From NCBI RefSeq assembly GCF_003591175.1, contig NZ_QYYG01000011.1, forward strand, positions 62,001 to 126,000: a DNA stretch of 64,000 nt, written 5' to 3'. This DNA comes from Serratia inhibens (GTDB taxonomy: Bacteria; Pseudomonadota; Gammaproteobacteria; Enterobacterales; Enterobacteriaceae). A program made the position numbers and the translations under genes. The stretch's first letter is position 1; each line of letters starts with the position of its first letter. Positions 31,152 through 42,954 of the stretch are shown here, piece after piece. The notes under the pieces are model-generated. The model was not told where the DNA came from and searched no databases. It saw nothing but the letters and a program-made list of their open reading frames with translations.

Positions 31152-31160
31152 ACCCTCTCC

Positions 31161-32510
31161 CTACTTTGCAGCGACCCCAGGCGTGTTGTCGTTAATAAAC
31201 AGCGCCATTGACTCAAGATGCCCCGTATGCGGAAACATATCCAACATCCGCACACGTGCAAGACGATAACCGGCATCCAGCAATATTTTGCTGTCGCGTG
31301 CCAGCGTGGTGGGGTTACAAGAAACGTAAACCACCCGCTCTGGCGCCAGTTTTACAATATGTGACATCACGCCGGCCGCGCCCGCACGGGCAGGATCCAG
31401 CATCACTTTATCAAATCCTTGTGCTGCCCAAGGTTGCCGCTCAACGTCGTCTTCCAGATTTTCATGGAAGAAGGCGGCATTATTCAGTTTATTCTTATGT
31501 GCATTATATTGCCCATTCGCTACCAGCGTGGCAACACCTTCTATCCCCACCACCGCAGCGGCGCGTCGCGCCAGCGGCAGGGTAAAATTGCCCATGCCGC
31601 AGAACAGATCCAATACCCGATCATTGGGCTGAATGTCGAGCCATTCAAGGGCCTGCGCCACCATTTGTTGATTTACTGTGTCATTGACCTGAATAAAGTC
31701 GCGCGGGCTGAAGTCTAAGCGTAGCCCGTCGACCTGATAATACGGCGTTTCGCCGCACAGTTTTTCGACCCTGTCGCTGTCCGGCGCCAAATAAATAGTT
31801 ACGTTTTTTTGCTGCGCAAAGGCCTGCAATGCCTGGCGATCGTCATCTTTCAACGCGTCCAGATGCCGCAAAACCAACACCGGGCCATTGTCCGCCTGCA
31901 CCAGCTCGGCATGCCCCAGACGCCGGGCGGCGTGTAGCCCATTCAGGCAGGCGCGCAGCGGCGTCAGCAAATGTTCCAGCTCGGGATGAAGGACCGGGCA
32001 CTGCGTCACCGGCACCAGATCGCTGGAAGCCGCCTGGCGAAACCCCATCACCAATTGTTGCTGTTTGGGTTGCCACATCAACCCCAGACGGGCGCGGCGA
32101 CGGTATCCGTATTGCGGGCCGGCGATCACCGGCTCCTGCTGTGGCGTAATGCCGGTTTCGCGGGCGATCATGCGCACCAGTGCGGCAGATTTGCTTTGCT
32201 GTTGCAGACTTTCATCCGCATGCTGCTGCTGGCAACCACCGCAAACGCCAAAGTGCGGGCAACGCGGCTCCACACGTTGCGGGCTGCGGCTCAACAGGCG
32301 TTTCAACCGGCCTTTGGCAAACTTGCTTTTTTCTTCCGTCAGTTGGATTTCCGCCTGCTCGCCCGGCAACACTCCCGGCACAAACACCGCTTTGCCGTTG
32401 TGGCGCGCCACGCCCTGGCCAAAGGGATCGAGGTCGCTCACCGTTACGGTGAATATTTGTAGGCTTTGCCGGGTCGTCACGCGGCGTTTGGGAGAGTAGA
32501 ATTGCGCCAT
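31161..32510 (-). CDS. rlmD: 23S rRNA (uracil-1939-C5)-methyltransferase
   Basis: RlmD methylates U1939 of 23S rRNA with SAM. The 449-residue protein has an N-terminal TRAM domain ([19 protein letters not shown]), the iron-sulfur cysteines in [11 protein letters not shown], the SAM site [16 protein letters not shown] and the catalytic-cysteine motif [12 protein letters not shown]. It is slightly longer than E. coli RlmD (433). It heads the rlmD-relA transcription unit and diverges from barA, 67 bases away. Confidence 0.95.
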   Translation of the reverse strand: MAQFYSPKRRVTTRQSLQIFTVTVSDLDPFGQGVARHNGKAVFVPGVLPGEQAEIQLTEEKSKFAKGRLKRLLSRSPQRVEPRCPHFGVCGGCQQQHADESLQQQSKSAALVRMIARETGITPQQEPVIAGPQYGYRRRARLGLMWQPKQQQLVMGFRQAASSDLVPVTQCPVLHPELEHLLTPLRACLNGLHAARRLGHAELVQADNGPVLVLRHLDALKDDDRQALQAFAQQKNVTIYLAPDSDRVEKLCGETPYYQVDGLRLDFSPRDFIQVNDTVNQQMVAQALEWLDIQPNDRVLDLFCGMGNFTLPLARRAAAVVGIEGVATLVANGQYNAHKNKLNNAAFFHENLEDDVERQPWAAQGFDKVMLDPARAGAAGVMSHIVKLAPERVVYVSCNPTTLARDSKILLDAGYRLARVRMLDMFPHTGHLESMALFINDNTPGVAAK

Positions 32511-32577
32511 ATTTGTCGATTGAGTGCTGGTTCATTAAAGTAGTGAGTGTCCGGCAATTCTCCCACATTGGAATCCC

Positions 32578-35304
32578 ATGACCAAATACAGCTTGCGTGC
32601 GCGCATGATGATCCTGATTCTGGCCCCAACGCTGTTGATTGGTCTGCTGCTCAGCACCTTCTTCGTGGTGCACCGTTACAATGAGCTGCAAGAACAGTTG
32701 GTTGACGCCGGTGCCAGTATTATCGAACCCCTGGCGGTGGCCAGCGAGTACGGCATGACATTCCGCAGCCGCGAGTCGGTCAGGCAGTTGGTCAGCCTGT
32801 TGCACCGTCGTCATTCAGATATTGTGCGTTCAATTACGGTGTTCGATGCGCAGAATAATCTGTTTGTCACCTCCAATTATCATCACAACTTTGCCCAGTT
32901 GCAGCTGCCGAAAGGTGTGCCAATGCCCACCGATCTGATGCTGACGCGGCGCGGCAATTCATTGATCCTGCGCACGCCGATCCTGTCGGAAAGCCAGTAC
33001 CCGGATCAAAATGCCACCGACCCGATTCCGCAGGACAATAATCTGGGTTATGTGGCGATCGAACTGGATCTGCAGTCGGTACGGTTGCAGCAGTATAAAG
33101 AGGTGTTTATCTCCACCCTGCTGCTGTTGCTGTGCATGTGCATCGCCATCCTGTTCGCTTACCGTCTGATGCGCGACGTTACCGGCCCGATCCGCAATAT
33201 GGTGAACACCGTCGACCGCATTCGCCGCGGCCAGCTCGACAGCCGCGTCGAAGGCTTTATGCTCGGCGAACTGCATATGTTGAAGAACGGCATCAACTCG
33301 ATGGCGATGTCGTTGACCGCCTATCACGAGGAGATGCAACAGAATATCGATCAGGCTACCTCAGACCTGCGTGAAACGCTGGAGCAGATGGAGATCCAGA
33401 ACGTCGAGCTGGATCTGGCGAAAAAACGCGCTCAGGAAGCCGCGCGCATCAAATCCGAGTTTCTGGCGAACATGTCGCATGAGCTGCGTACCCCGCTCAA
33501 CGGCGTGATTGGCTTTACGCGGCAGATGCTGAAAACCGAGATGAGCGTCACCCAAACCGATTATCTGCAAACCATCGAACGCTCGGCCAACAACCTGTTG
33601 ACCATCATCAACGACGTGCTGGACTTCTCCAAGCTGGAAGCCGGCAAGCTGGTGCTGGAACACATTCCGTTCTCGCTGCGTGAAACGCTGGACGAAGTGA
33701 TTGTGTTGTTGGCGCCCAGCGCCCACGAGAAAGGGCTGGAACTGACGCTGGACGTGCATAACGACGTGCCGGAGCAAGTGATCGGCGACTCGTTGCGGCT
33801 GCAACAGATCATCACCAATCTGCTGGGCAACGCGATCAAATTTACCGAAACCGGCAACATCGATATCCGCGTCGAGTTACGTGACCTGCAAGATCACCAG
33901 GTCGAGCTTGAAGTGCAAATCCACGACACTGGCATCGGCATCTCCGAACGGCAGCAGTCGCAGCTGTTCCAGGCGTTCCGTCAGGCGGACGCCAGCATTT
34001 CACGCCGCCACGGCGGCACCGGCCTGGGGCTGGTGATCACCCAAAAACTGGTGAAAGAGATGGGCGGCGATATCTGCTTCCACAGCCAGTTGAACCGCGG
34101 TTCGACCTTCTGGTTCCATATCACGCTTGAGTTGCACGAAGGCATGCTGTCGCTGCCGCCAAGCCTGCCGGACCTGCGCGGCAAGACGCTGGGGTATATC
34201 GAGGCCAACCCGATGGCGGCGGAAGCCACGCTCAACATGCTGAGCGTGACCTCGCTGGTGATCACCCATTCGCCTACGCTGGCTCAGTTACCGAAAAAGA
34301 ATTACGACTTCCTGCTGGTAGGGGTGCCGATCCCGTTCCGCGATAACCTGACACAGCACGAAAGCAAGCTGAAAGCGGCGCTGGATATCGCCGGTCGGGT
34401 GATTCTGGCGCTGCCCTGCCAGTCGCAGATCAACGCCGAACAGCTTAAGCAACAGGGCGCTATTGGCTGCCTGATCAAACCGATCACCAGCAACCGTCTG
34501 TTCCCGCTGCTGCGCATGGAAACTCCATTGCGCCTGCTCGCTGCGCCGGAACGCAAACGCCTGCCGCTAACGGTGATGGCGGTCGACGACAACCCGGCCA
34601 ACCTGAAGCTGATAGGCACCCTGTTGGCCGAGCAGGTGGAAAAGACCCTGCTGTGCGAAAGCGGGGAAGAGGCGCTGGCGCTGGCGCGCGATAACGTGCT
34701 GGATTTGATCCTGATGGATATTCAAATGCCGAATATCGACGGTATCCGCACCAGCGAACTGATCCGCCAACTGCCGCACCACAACTCTACGCCGATCGTC
34801 GCGGTTACCGCCCATGCGGTGAGCGGCGAGCGCGAGCATTTGCTGCAAGCGGGAATGGATGATTATCTGGCCAAGCCGATTGACGAAGCTATGCTTACCC
34901 GCGTGCTGGCCCGTTATTACAGCGGCGAACCGGCCGCCGAGCCGTTACTGTCGTTAGACTGGCCGCTGGCGCTGCGCCAGGCGGCGAACAAACAGGATTT
35001 GGCGCGCGATCTGCTGCAGATGCTGCTCGACTTCCTGCCGCAAGTCAGCGAACGGGTGCAGGCGGTGCTGGACGGCACCCCAGACGACAGCATTCTCGAT
35101 TTGATCCATAAATTGCACGGCAGCTGCAGCTACAGTGGCGTGCCGCGCCTGAAGCAGCTGTGCTTCTATCTTGAACAGCAGTTGCGCAAGGGCGTCGGCA
35201 ACGAGGAGCTGGAACCGGAATGGCTGGAACTGCTGGATGAAATCGAGCTGGTGAGCCAGGCGGCCCGCAGCCATCTGGAGAGCGATCGCCCAGCGACAAG
35301 CTGA
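32578..35304 (+). CDS. barA: Hybrid sensor histidine kinase BarA
   Basis: BarA phosphorylates the response regulator UvrY and so controls the Csr small RNAs and carbon use. The 908-residue protein has membrane segments near residues 10-30 and 178-198 around a periplasmic loop, then HAMP, a HisKA box with His301 ([15 protein letters not shown]), an ATPase domain ([14 protein letters not shown]), a degenerate receiver, a true receiver with Asp714 ([11 protein letters not shown]) and an HPt domain with His844 (HKLHGSC). This is the full tripartite phosphorelay. Divergent from rlmD as in E. coli. Confidence 0.97.
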   Translation: MTKYSLRARMMILILAPTLLIGLLLSTFFVVHRYNELQEQLVDAGASIIEPLAVASEYGMTFRSRESVRQLVSLLHRRHSDIVRSITVFDAQNNLFVTSNYHHNFAQLQLPKGVPMPTDLMLTRRGNSLILRTPILSESQYPDQNATDPIPQDNNLGYVAIELDLQSVRLQQYKEVFISTLLLLLCMCIAILFAYRLMRDVTGPIRNMVNTVDRIRRGQLDSRVEGFMLGELHMLKNGINSMAMSLTAYHEEMQQNIDQATSDLRETLEQMEIQNVELDLAKKRAQEAARIKSEFLANMSHELRTPLNGVIGFTRQMLKTEMSVTQTDYLQTIERSANNLLTIINDVLDFSKLEAGKLVLEHIPFSLRETLDEVIVLLAPSAHEKGLELTLDVHNDVPEQVIGDSLRLQQIITNLLGNAIKFTETGNIDIRVELRDLQDHQVELEVQIHDTGIGISERQQSQLFQAFRQADASISRRHGGTGLGLVITQKLVKEMGGDICFHSQLNRGSTFWFHITLELHEGMLSLPPSLPDLRGKTLGYIEANPMAAEATLNMLSVTSLVITHSPTLAQLPKKNYDFLLVGVPIPFRDNLTQHESKLKAALDIAGRVILALPCQSQINAEQLKQQGAIGCLIKPITSNRLFPLLRMETPLRLLAAPERKRLPLTVMAVDDNPANLKLIGTLLAEQVEKTLLCESGEEALALARDNVLDLILMDIQMPNIDGIRTSELIRQLPHHNSTPIVAVTAHAVSGEREHLLQAGMDDYLAKPIDEAMLTRVLARYYSGEPAAEPLLSLDWPLALRQAANKQDLARDLLQMLLDFLPQVSERVQAVLDGTPDDSILDLIHKLHGSCSYSGVPRLKQLCFYLEQQLRKGVGNEELEPEWLELLDEIELVSQAARSHLESDRPATS

Positions 35305-35333
35305 GGGTTGCCCCTCAGCAGGATTGGCGCAAC

Positions 35334-36473
35334 CTATATCTGCTGCGACAGCCTGATGGTCGCCGCAATATTGCGAGCGGTCATGCGCACGTTGTCGGCG
35401 GCATTCTCCAGCGCTTCCTCGAGCGTGCAGATGCTGTACAGCACGCTGAACACCGCATCCAGCCCGTGCTGATGCACCACCCCGACGTCGGCCGTCAGGC
35501 TGCCGGCAATGCCGATCACCGGCTTGTTGTAGCGTTTGGCGACGCGCGCCACGCCGATAGGTACCTTGCCGTTGATACTCTGACTGTCGATGCGCCCTTC
35601 GCCGGTGATCACCAGCGTCGCGTCGCGCACCAACGCGTCCAGCCCCAACGCTTCGGTGACGATCTCAATCCCCTGACGCAGGTCGGCATGGCAGAACGCC
35701 AACAGCGCCGCCCCCATGCCGCCGGCCGCACCCGCACCGGGCACCCCGCCCACCTCAATCGCCATATCCTGCGCGATCACCTGCGCATAGTGCAGCAGGC
35801 AGCGATCAAGCTGCGCCACCATTTGCGGCGTAGCCCCTTTCTGCGGGCCGAAAATCGCCGAAGCGCCCTCTTTGCCGGTTAACGGGTTAGTGACATCACA
35901 AGCTACCTCAAACTTGCACTGGCCAATGCGTGCATCCAGCTCGCTGAGGTCGATGGCGACAAGGTGTTCCAGCTGCGCACCGCCAAAGCCAATGTCATCA
36001 CCGTTTTTATCCAGCAGCCTCGCCCCCAGCGCCTGCACCATGCCGGCGCCGCCGTCGTTGGTGGCGCTGCCGCCAATGCCGATAATGCAATGTTTTACGC
36101 CGTGATCCAGCGCCGAGCGGATCAGTTCGCCGGTGCCATAAGAGGTGGTGTTCAGCGGGTTACGTTGCCGCCCCGGCACCAGTTCCAATCCGCTGGCGGC
36201 GGCCATCTCGATAAAGGCGCTCTGCTCATCGCCGGACAGGCCGAAAAAGGCCTGCACCTTTGCGCCCAGCGGCCCGGTGACTTCGACATCCACTTTACGC
36301 CCGCCGGTAGCGGCAACCATCGCCTCCACCGTACCTTCCCCGCCGTCGGCTACCGGCAGTTTGATGTACTCGGCATCAGGAAATATCTCGCGAAAGCCCG
36401 CTTCAATCTGGGTCGCCACTTCCAGTGCCGACAGGCTTTCTTTGTATGAGTCCGGCGCGATCACTATTTTCAT
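35334..36473 (-). CDS. garK: Glycerate 2-kinase
   Basis: GarK phosphorylates D-glycerate to 2-phosphoglycerate, the last step of glucarate/galactarate use, and hands the product to enolase. The 379-residue protein begins MKIVIAPDSYKESLSA and contains PVADGGEGTVEA, GIGGSATNDGG and VITGEGRIDSQS, hallmarks of the GckA/GarK family; E. coli GarK has 381 residues. It is the last gene of gudP-gudX-gudD-garL-garR-garK. A GlxK paralogue is possible in principle, but context favours GarK. Confidence 0.93.
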   Translation of the reverse strand: MKIVIAPDSYKESLSALEVATQIEAGFREIFPDAEYIKLPVADGGEGTVEAMVAATGGRKVDVEVTGPLGAKVQAFFGLSGDEQSAFIEMAAASGLELVPGRQRNPLNTTSYGTGELIRSALDHGVKHCIIGIGGSATNDGGAGMVQALGARLLDKNGDDIGFGGAQLEHLVAIDLSELDARIGQCKFEVACDVTNPLTGKEGASAIFGPQKGATPQMVAQLDRCLLHYAQVIAQDMAIEVGGVPGAGAAGGMGAALLAFCHADLRQGIEIVTEALGLDALVRDATLVITGEGRIDSQSINGKVPIGVARVAKRYNKPVIGIAGSLTADVGVVHQHGLDAVFSVLYSICTLEEALENAADNVRMTARNIAATIRLSQQI

Positions 36474-36574
36474 ATACGGTCCGTTTCCTCGACTGCACTC
36501 GTCCTTTGATTCGCCAACCGGCGCATTGGCACCCTCGGCAGAGGCTGAGCCTGTTCACCTGACCAGACGGCCCC

Positions 36575-37459
36575 TTATCGGCTCACTTCCGCCTTGGCTA
36601 ATTTCTCATAATAGCAGGCCAGCGCACTGTGATCCGCCGCCCCCAGCCCATCGGCTTGCAGCGCCTGCATCATTTCCATGACTGCGGCGGTGAGCGGCAG
36701 CTGTGCGCCGACGCCGTGCGAGGTATCCAGCGCGTTGGCCAAATCCTTGATATGCAGTTCAATGCGAAAGCCCGGCTTAAAATTACGATCCATCACCATC
36801 GGCGCTTTGGCGTCCAGCACCGTGCTGCCGGCCAGCCCGCCGCGAATGGCCTGATAGACCAGATCCGGGTTGACGCCCGCCTTGGTTGCCAGCACCAGAG
36901 CTTCGGACATCGCGGCGATGTTCAGCGCCACAATCACCTGATTCGCCAGCTTGGTGACATTGCCGGCCCCGATCTCCCCGGTGTGCACGACCGAGCCGGC
37001 CATCGCCTTCATGACCGGCAGGCAGCGCTCAAATACCGCCTTGTCGCCGCCGACCATGACCGACAAGGTCGCATCGATGGCCTTCGGTTCACCGCCGCTG
37101 ACCGGCGCGTCCAGCATGGCAATCTGTTTTTCCGCCAGCGCGGCGCTGATTTCACGGCTGGCAAGCGGCGCAATCGAACTCATGTCGACAAGCACGCTGC
37201 CCGGTCTGGCGCCTTCGATAATGCCGTCCTTGCCCAATGCAACCTCTTGCACCTGCGGCGAATTCGGCAGCATGGTGATCAGGATATCGCTTTGTGCCGC
37301 CACCGCTTTCGGCGTCTCGGCGGCGGTGGCGCCCAGCGCAACCAGCTCGGCGGTGGTCTGAGGATGATGATTGAGCACCACCAGCGAATAACCGGCTTTC
37401 AGCAGATTTTTACTCATGGGTTTACCCATGATACCCAGGCCAATAAATCCAATTTTCAT
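36575..37459 (-). CDS. garR: 2-hydroxy-3-oxopropionate (tartronate semialdehyde) reductase
   Basis: GarR reduces tartronate semialdehyde to D-glycerate with NAD(P)H. The 294-residue protein has the Rossmann motif GFIGLGIMGKPM at residues 4-15, the substrate-binding DAPVSGGEPKA, and the catalytic lysine region GNVTKLANQVIVA. The ATG at 37459 gives the exact E. coli length and is preceded by AGAGG. A longer upstream frame is not supported. It lies between garL and garK in the operon. Confidence 0.95.
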   Translation of the reverse strand: MKIGFIGLGIMGKPMSKNLLKAGYSLVVLNHHPQTTAELVALGATAAETPKAVAAQSDILITMLPNSPQVQEVALGKDGIIEGARPGSVLVDMSSIAPLASREISAALAEKQIAMLDAPVSGGEPKAIDATLSVMVGGDKAVFERCLPVMKAMAGSVVHTGEIGAGNVTKLANQVIVALNIAAMSEALVLATKAGVNPDLVYQAIRGGLAGSTVLDAKAPMVMDRNFKPGFRIELHIKDLANALDTSHGVGAQLPLTAAVMEMMQALQADGLGAADHSALACYYEKLAKAEVSR

Positions 37460-37487
37460 GCGGTTAACCTCTTTACAAAGTTGAACG

Positions 37488-38258
37488 TTATTTTTTAAAC
37501 CGATCGCACAGCGCCTGGGTGGCCGCGCGGAACACCCCAAGATCGCTCCCCACCGCGACAAACGTGGCCCCCCACTCCAGGTAGCGGCGCGCATCGGCCT
37601 CCGCCGGCGCCAGTATGCCGCTCGGTTTGCCGTGCGCCTTGGCGCAATCAAAGATATGGCGGATCGCCGCCTGTACCTGCGGGTGATTGGGCTGGCCGAG
37701 GTAGCCCAGCGCCGCCGATAAATCGCTTGGGCCGACAAAGATACCGTCAACGCCGTCCACGGCGGCAATCTCATTCAGGTTATCCACCCCGGCCTGGTTT
37801 TCTATCTGGACCAGCACGCTGATGTTGTCGTTGATGGTGGTGAAATAATCCGCCACCGTGCCGTAACCGTTGCTGCGATGAGAGACCGATACGCCGCGAA
37901 TGCCCGCCGGCGGATAACGGGTGGAAGCTACCGCCAGCCGTGCCTGTTCCGCGTTTTCCACAAAGGGGATCAGGAAGTTGTAAAAACCGATATCCAGCAG
38001 GCGCTTGATAATCACCGGTTCGTTGCACGGCGGCCGCACCACCGCCGCGCTGTCGCTGTCTTTCAGCGCCATCAGTTGCGGCACGAAAGTGGTAATGTCG
38101 TTAGGCGCATGCTCGCCGTCCAGCACCAGCCAGTCGAAACCGGCCAGCCCCAGCACCTCGGTAGATATCGGGTTGCCCAGCGCCGACCAGCAGCCAATCA
38201 GGGTTTCGCCCTGCAACAGGGACTGGCGGAAGCGGTTGGGGAGAAGGCTAGTCTTCAT
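37488..38258 (-). CDS. garL: 5-keto-4-deoxy-D-glucarate aldolase
   Basis: GarL splits 5-keto-4-deoxyglucarate to pyruvate and tartronate semialdehyde. The 256-residue class II aldolase of the HpcH/HpaI family has [33 protein letters not shown] (metal-ligand Glu) and [13 protein letters not shown]. The ATG at 38258 gives the same length as E. coli GarL; the upstream extension lacks family similarity. Operon gap to gudD is 43 bases. Confidence 0.95.
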   Translation of the reverse strand: MKTSLLPNRFRQSLLQGETLIGCWSALGNPISTEVLGLAGFDWLVLDGEHAPNDITTFVPQLMALKDSDSAAVVRPPCNEPVIIKRLLDIGFYNFLIPFVENAEQARLAVASTRYPPAGIRGVSVSHRSNGYGTVADYFTTINDNISVLVQIENQAGVDNLNEIAAVDGVDGIFVGPSDLSAALGYLGQPNHPQVQAAIRHIFDCAKAHGKPSGILAPAEADARRYLEWGATFVAVGSDLGVFRAATQALCDRFKK

Positions 38259-38301
38259 GGCGTTTCCTTGGGTTAAGATTGAAATGTTATGCACCGGGAC
38301 G

Positions 38302-39642
38302 TTAACGCACCAGGCACGGGCGCTTGGGATCAAAGACCCAGTCCGGCACCAGATACTGCATGCCCTGAGCATCGTCTCGGGCACCCAGTCCGTTGGCCTT
38401 GTACAGCTCATGGGCCTTCATCAACCGATCGCGATCCAGCTCTATGCCCAGCCCCGGTTTCTTCGGCACCTCAATGCGGCCGCCGACAATCTGCAAAGGT
38501 TCGCGGGTCAGGCGCTGATCACCCTCCTGCCAGATCCAATGGGTGTCGATAGCGGTGATGTTGCCCGGCGCAGCGGCGGCGACATGGGTAAACATCGCCA
38601 GCGAAATATCAAAGTGATTATTGGAGTGGGAACCCCAGGTCAGCCCGAACTCGTGGCACATCTGCGCCACCCTCACCGAGCCTTGCATTGTCCAAAAATG
38701 CGGGTCCGCCAGCGGAATGTCCACCGACTGCAATTGCAGCGTATGGCCCATCTGCCGCCAGTCGGTAGCGATCATGTTGGTGGCGGTCGGCAGGCCGGTG
38801 GCGCGGCGAAACTCCGCCATCACCTCACGGCCGGAGAACCCTTGCTCGGCGCCGCAGGGATCTTCTGCATAAGCCAGCACGTTGCGCAGTTGCCTGCCAA
38901 GGGAAACCGCTTCGTCCAGCGACCAGGCACCGTTGGGATCAAGGGTAATGCGTGCCTGCGGAAAACGCTCGGCCAGCGCGGTCACAGCCTCAGCTTCCTC
39001 TTCCCCGGCCAGCACCCCGCCCTTGAGCTTGAAATCGTTGAAACCGTATTTTTCATAGGCCGCCTCTGCCAGCCGCACCACACTCGCCGGCGTCAGCGCC
39101 TCTTCATGCCGCAGTCGGTACCAGTCGCAGCGCTCATCCAGTTGGCTGCGATACGCCAGCGGCGTCTTGTTGCGGTCACCGAGGTAGAACAGATAGCCGA
39201 GCATTTCCACCGAGTCACGCTGCTGGCCGTCTCCGAGCAGCGCCGCCACCGGCACGTCGAGAAACTGTCCGAGCAAATCCAGCATCGCCGCTTCAATGCC
39301 GGTCACCACGTGAATGGTGGTGCGCAGATCGAAGGTTTGCAGGCCGCGCCCACCGGCATCACGCTCGGCAAAGCGGCTGCGTACCGCCGCCATCACGTTT
39401 TTGTATTCCCCCAGGGTTTTACCCACCACCAACGACCGGGCCTCTTCCAGCGTGTGGCGAATTTTCTCGCCGCCCGGCACTTCGCCCACGCCGGTGTGGC
39501 CGGCATTATCCTGCAGGATCACGATATTACGCGTAAAAAACGGCGCATGGGCGCCGCTCAGATTTAGCAGCATGCTGTCATGGCCGGCGACCGGCACGAT
39601 CTGCATGGCGGTTATTTTGGCTGCGGAACTGAGTGAAGTCAT
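38302..39642 (-). CDS. gudD: Glucarate dehydratase
   Basis: GudD removes water from D-glucarate (and L-idarate) to give 5-keto-4-deoxy-D-glucarate. The 446-residue enolase-superfamily protein has the lysine-containing FKLKGG, metal ligands in LDPNGAW and [13 protein letters not shown], the catalytic histidine in HSNNHFDIS, and [11 protein letters not shown]. Length is identical to E. coli GudD. It follows the paralogue gudX by 21 bases. Confidence 0.96.
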   Translation of the reverse strand: MTSLSSAAKITAMQIVPVAGHDSMLLNLSGAHAPFFTRNIVILQDNAGHTGVGEVPGGEKIRHTLEEARSLVVGKTLGEYKNVMAAVRSRFAERDAGGRGLQTFDLRTTIHVVTGIEAAMLDLLGQFLDVPVAALLGDGQQRDSVEMLGYLFYLGDRNKTPLAYRSQLDERCDWYRLRHEEALTPASVVRLAEAAYEKYGFNDFKLKGGVLAGEEEAEAVTALAERFPQARITLDPNGAWSLDEAVSLGRQLRNVLAYAEDPCGAEQGFSGREVMAEFRRATGLPTATNMIATDWRQMGHTLQLQSVDIPLADPHFWTMQGSVRVAQMCHEFGLTWGSHSNNHFDISLAMFTHVAAAAPGNITAIDTHWIWQEGDQRLTREPLQIVGGRIEVPKKPGLGIELDRDRLMKAHELYKANGLGARDDAQGMQYLVPDWVFDPKRPCLVR

Positions 39643-39663
39643 AAGGTTATCCTTTAAGAAAAA

Positions 39664-41001
39664 TCAGCGGCCAAAGGCCGGGCGTTTGGCATCGAACTGC
39701 CAGCCGGGAACCAGGTACTGCATGGCAACAGCGTCGTTGCGCGCGCCTGACGGAAGCTGCTGGTGCAACCGATGCGCCTGTTCCAATGCGGCCCAATCCA
39801 GATCAACGCCCAGCCCCGGTCGATCCGGCACGGCAATGCGGCCGTTGACGATCTGCAGCGGGTTTTTCGTCAGATGCTGGCCTTCCTGCCAGATCCAATG
39901 GGTGTCGATGGCGGTGGGATTACCGGGTGCGGCGGCGGCGACATGGGTAAACATCGCCAGCGAGATATCGAAGTGATTATTGGAATGGCAACCCCAGGTC
40001 AGCCCCCAGTCGTTGCACAACTGGGCTACCCGCACCGCGCCGTGCAGGGTCCAGAAATGCGGATCCGCCAGGGGGATATCCACCGCTTGCAGCATCACCG
40101 CATGACACATCTCGCGCCAGTTGGTGGCGATCATGTTAGTGGCGACCGGCAAGCCGGTGGCGCGGCGGAACTCCGCCATCACTTCACGACCGGAGAACCC
40201 CTGTTCGGCACCGCAAGGATCCTCGGCATAGCTAAGAATGCCCTGCATGCCCTTGCACAAGGCGATAGCCTCGTCGAGCAGCCAGGCACCATTGGGATCG
40301 ACGGTAATGCGGGCATCCGGGAAATGCTTCGCCAGAGCGCACACCGCGTCAATTTCCTGTTCGCCCGGCAACACACCGCCTTTCAGCTTGAAATCCCGGA
40401 AGCCGTAACGATCCCTGGCTGCTGCGGCCAGTTCGACGATCGCCGGCGTGTCCATTGCCTGCTGATGTCGCAGTTGGTACCAGGGGTGCCGGCCGCGTTG
40501 AGCGGGTTGATAGGGCAAATCCGTTTTCCCGGCGTCGCCGATATAAAACAGGTAGCCAAGCACCGCCACCTCCTCACGCTGCTTGCCGGGCCCGAGCAGT
40601 TCCGCCACCGGCACGCCGAGGAACTGGCCGAGCAGATCGAGCAGCGCGGCCTCCAAAGCCGCCACCGCGTTCACCCGCAACTCAAAGGTCCAGGCCCCCC
40701 GGCCGAAGGCGTTAAAATCGGCTTCCTGATTGCCGCTGTGAATGTCGTGCATCAACCGGTTCATGCGCGCCACCTGCTGGCCGATGACCCGGGGAATAAC
40801 CTCCATCAGCGTGCGATAAATCACTTCGCCGCCCGGCGCCTCCCCGACGCCGGTATGCCCGGCGCTGTCGGTCAGCACCACCACGTTGCGGGTGAAACAG
40901 GCCCCGTGCGCGCCACCGATATTCAGCAGCATGCTGTCGTACCCGGCCACCGGGATCACGCGCATCTCGGTGATCACCGGCGTGCTTTGCGTGTTGATCA
41001 T
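39664..41001 (-). CDS. gudX: Glucarate dehydratase-related protein
   Basis: The 445-residue enolase-superfamily protein resembles E. coli GudX ([42 protein letters not shown]). It clearly differs from GudD next door, although both arose from one ancestor. The active-site stretches FKLKGG, DPNGAW and HSNNHFDIS are kept. E. coli GudX is reported as a much weaker glucarate dehydratase, and its physiological role is unclear. It sits between gudP and gudD, 10 bases after the transporter. Confidence 0.93.
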   Translation of the reverse strand: MINTQSTPVITEMRVIPVAGYDSMLLNIGGAHGACFTRNVVVLTDSAGHTGVGEAPGGEVIYRTLMEVIPRVIGQQVARMNRLMHDIHSGNQEADFNAFGRGAWTFELRVNAVAALEAALLDLLGQFLGVPVAELLGPGKQREEVAVLGYLFYIGDAGKTDLPYQPAQRGRHPWYQLRHQQAMDTPAIVELAAAARDRYGFRDFKLKGGVLPGEQEIDAVCALAKHFPDARITVDPNGAWLLDEAIALCKGMQGILSYAEDPCGAEQGFSGREVMAEFRRATGLPVATNMIATNWREMCHAVMLQAVDIPLADPHFWTLHGAVRVAQLCNDWGLTWGCHSNNHFDISLAMFTHVAAAAPGNPTAIDTHWIWQEGQHLTKNPLQIVNGRIAVPDRPGLGVDLDWAALEQAHRLHQQLPSGARNDAVAMQYLVPGWQFDAKRPAFGR

Positions 41002-41011
41002 GTTGATTTCC

Positions 41012-42358
41012 TCACCCGTGCAACGGTTTCAATTCGATGCGTTTGATTTCACCGACAATGAACAGGTAGCTCGCCACCGCCAGCAGGGCGTGGATACCCA
41101 CATACACCAACGCGCCGTTAAAGGATCCCGTGGTGCCGATGATGTAGCCGATAGCGATCGGCGTGACGATGCCGGAAACGTTGCCGAACATATTGAACAG
41201 CCCGCCGCTCAGGCCACTGATCTCTTTTGGCGCGGTATCCGCCATGACCGCCCAGCCGAGCGCCCCCACCCCTTTGCCGAAGAACGCCAGCGCCATAATG
41301 CCGACCACCATCCATTCGGTGTCGACGTAGTTGCAGAACACCATCGACATCGACAACAGCATGCCCAGCACAATCGGCGCCTTGCGGGCGAAGGTCAGTG
41401 ACTGCGTGCGGCGCATCAGGTAGTCGGAGATCACGCCGCCGAGCACGCCGCCGACAAAACCGCAGATGGCCGGCACCGAAGCCACCATCCCGGCCTTAAG
41501 GATCGACATGCCGCGCGCCTGCACCAGATAGACCGGGAACCAGGTGATGAAAAAATAGGTCAGTGCGTTAATGCAGTATTGGCCGATATACACCCCGACC
41601 ATCATGCGCGACTGCAGCAGCTGTTTGATCTGGTGCCACTTCTCGCCTTTCACTTTTACCTGCTGCGACCGCGGTTGATCCATGTTGATCAAACCGCCGC
41701 CGGCCTCGATATAGTCCAGCTCAGCCTGGTTTACGCCGGGATGCTCCTTGGGATTGTGCAGCACTTTCAGCCAGATGAAGCTGAGCACGATGCCAAGCCC
41801 GCCCATAAAGAAGAACACGTGTGACCAGCCCACAGCGTGAGTCAGCCAGCCCATGATCGGCGCGAAGATCACCGTGGCGAAGTATTGCGCCGAGTTAAAG
41901 ATCGACACCGCCGTGCCGCGCTCGTGCGCCGGAAACCAGGCGGCGACAATGCGGCTGTTGCCGGGGAAGGACGGCGCCTCCGCCAGCCCCACCAGGAAAC
42001 GCAGGGCGAACAGCGCCACCACGATGCCAAAACCGCTGAAGATATCCACGAACCCCTGCAACAGGGTGAACAGCGACCAAATAAAGATGCTCCAGAAATA
42101 GACGCGCTTCGACCCGAAGCGGTCGAGCAACCAGCCGCCGGGGATCTGGCCGATTACGTAAGCCCATGAGAAAGCAGAGAAGATATAGCCCATCCCAACG
42201 GGATCCAGACCGATATCCTTGGCCATCGACGAGCCGGCGATCGACAGAGTAGCGCGATCGCCGTAGTTGAACGAGGTAACGATAAACAGCATCACCACGA
42301 TCCAGTAACGCGCATGGGTTCTTTTAATCGAACTCGTTGCGGAGCTGATGGTAGACAT
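41012..42358 (-). CDS. gudP: Glucarate/galactarate MFS transporter
   Basis: GudP imports glucarate, probably with protons. The 448-residue protein has twelve membrane segments of the anion:cation symporter (ACS) subfamily: [15 protein letters not shown] in helix 1, [15 protein letters not shown], and the central loop rich in charged residues. E. coli GudP has 450 residues. It is first in the gudP-to-garK operon, and its promoter lies in the 596-base gap shared with garD. Confidence 0.94.
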   Translation of the reverse strand: MSTISSATSSIKRTHARYWIVVMLFIVTSFNYGDRATLSIAGSSMAKDIGLDPVGMGYIFSAFSWAYVIGQIPGGWLLDRFGSKRVYFWSIFIWSLFTLLQGFVDIFSGFGIVVALFALRFLVGLAEAPSFPGNSRIVAAWFPAHERGTAVSIFNSAQYFATVIFAPIMGWLTHAVGWSHVFFFMGGLGIVLSFIWLKVLHNPKEHPGVNQAELDYIEAGGGLINMDQPRSQQVKVKGEKWHQIKQLLQSRMMVGVYIGQYCINALTYFFITWFPVYLVQARGMSILKAGMVASVPAICGFVGGVLGGVISDYLMRRTQSLTFARKAPIVLGMLLSMSMVFCNYVDTEWMVVGIMALAFFGKGVGALGWAVMADTAPKEISGLSGGLFNMFGNVSGIVTPIAIGYIIGTTGSFNGALVYVGIHALLAVASYLFIVGEIKRIELKPLHG

Positions 42359-42954
42359 TGTGTTCTCCTGAATGATAGCGGCTTGCTATATTCATCCTGA
42401 ACCACAGATATATCCCCTATGGATTTCAATTGGCCGCCAATCGGCCCATTCGCACATCCCATGCAATTGAAATACAACGGGCATGTAAATATCTCAGAAC
42501 GAAATCGATTAAATTAGATTGCGCCAACAATGAGCGGTGCGGTTAATACGCCAGCGGCAATATTTAAATCCAATGAATTTCACTACGCAGAAAAGTATAT
42601 GCGCCGTAAATTCATATCTCATCAGGCAATACAACAAGGATTACGGGGATATCACGGGTAATTTATGGCATTTGCCCAATGCAGTGGCGACTGGCTCACG
42701 AAACGCCGCCCACGAAGCTTTCCTGCCCTCTGGCTTTCAATCTGCAACCCGGCCGCCACCTGGAGGTGAAGGGGTATCCGTGAGCCGCCTCACAGCAGAC
42801 TGGTCCGATGCCAAATAATCCATGCCGAATACCCGCTAATCCCGGTCATTTGCATAATGCCCCTCGGCCGTACCGCACATATACTGCTTAATGAGCAACC
42901 GTGCCGGTTATTACCTACAGCCAACCCAAAATAAATCGACTCAGGATAATAAGC
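42359..42954. promoter_or_regulatory. Divergent gudP / garD control region
   Basis: This 596-base AT-rich gap holds no gene I can support. It should carry the two divergent promoters and sites for the activator CdaR. A perfect palindrome ATTGGC-C-GCCAAT lies at 42429-42441, about 70 bases before gudP, and is a candidate operator. The short plus-strand frame starting near 42537 has no family resemblance. Confidence 0.5.

Noticed and set aside
38005-39567. 520-codon plus-strand frame
   Set aside because: It runs antisense across garL and gudD and its sequence is Arg/His/Gln-rich shadow composition without motifs.
42537-42818. 93-codon plus-strand frame in the gudP/garD gap
   Set aside because: No ribosome binding site or family resemblance; the region is the divergent promoter interval.
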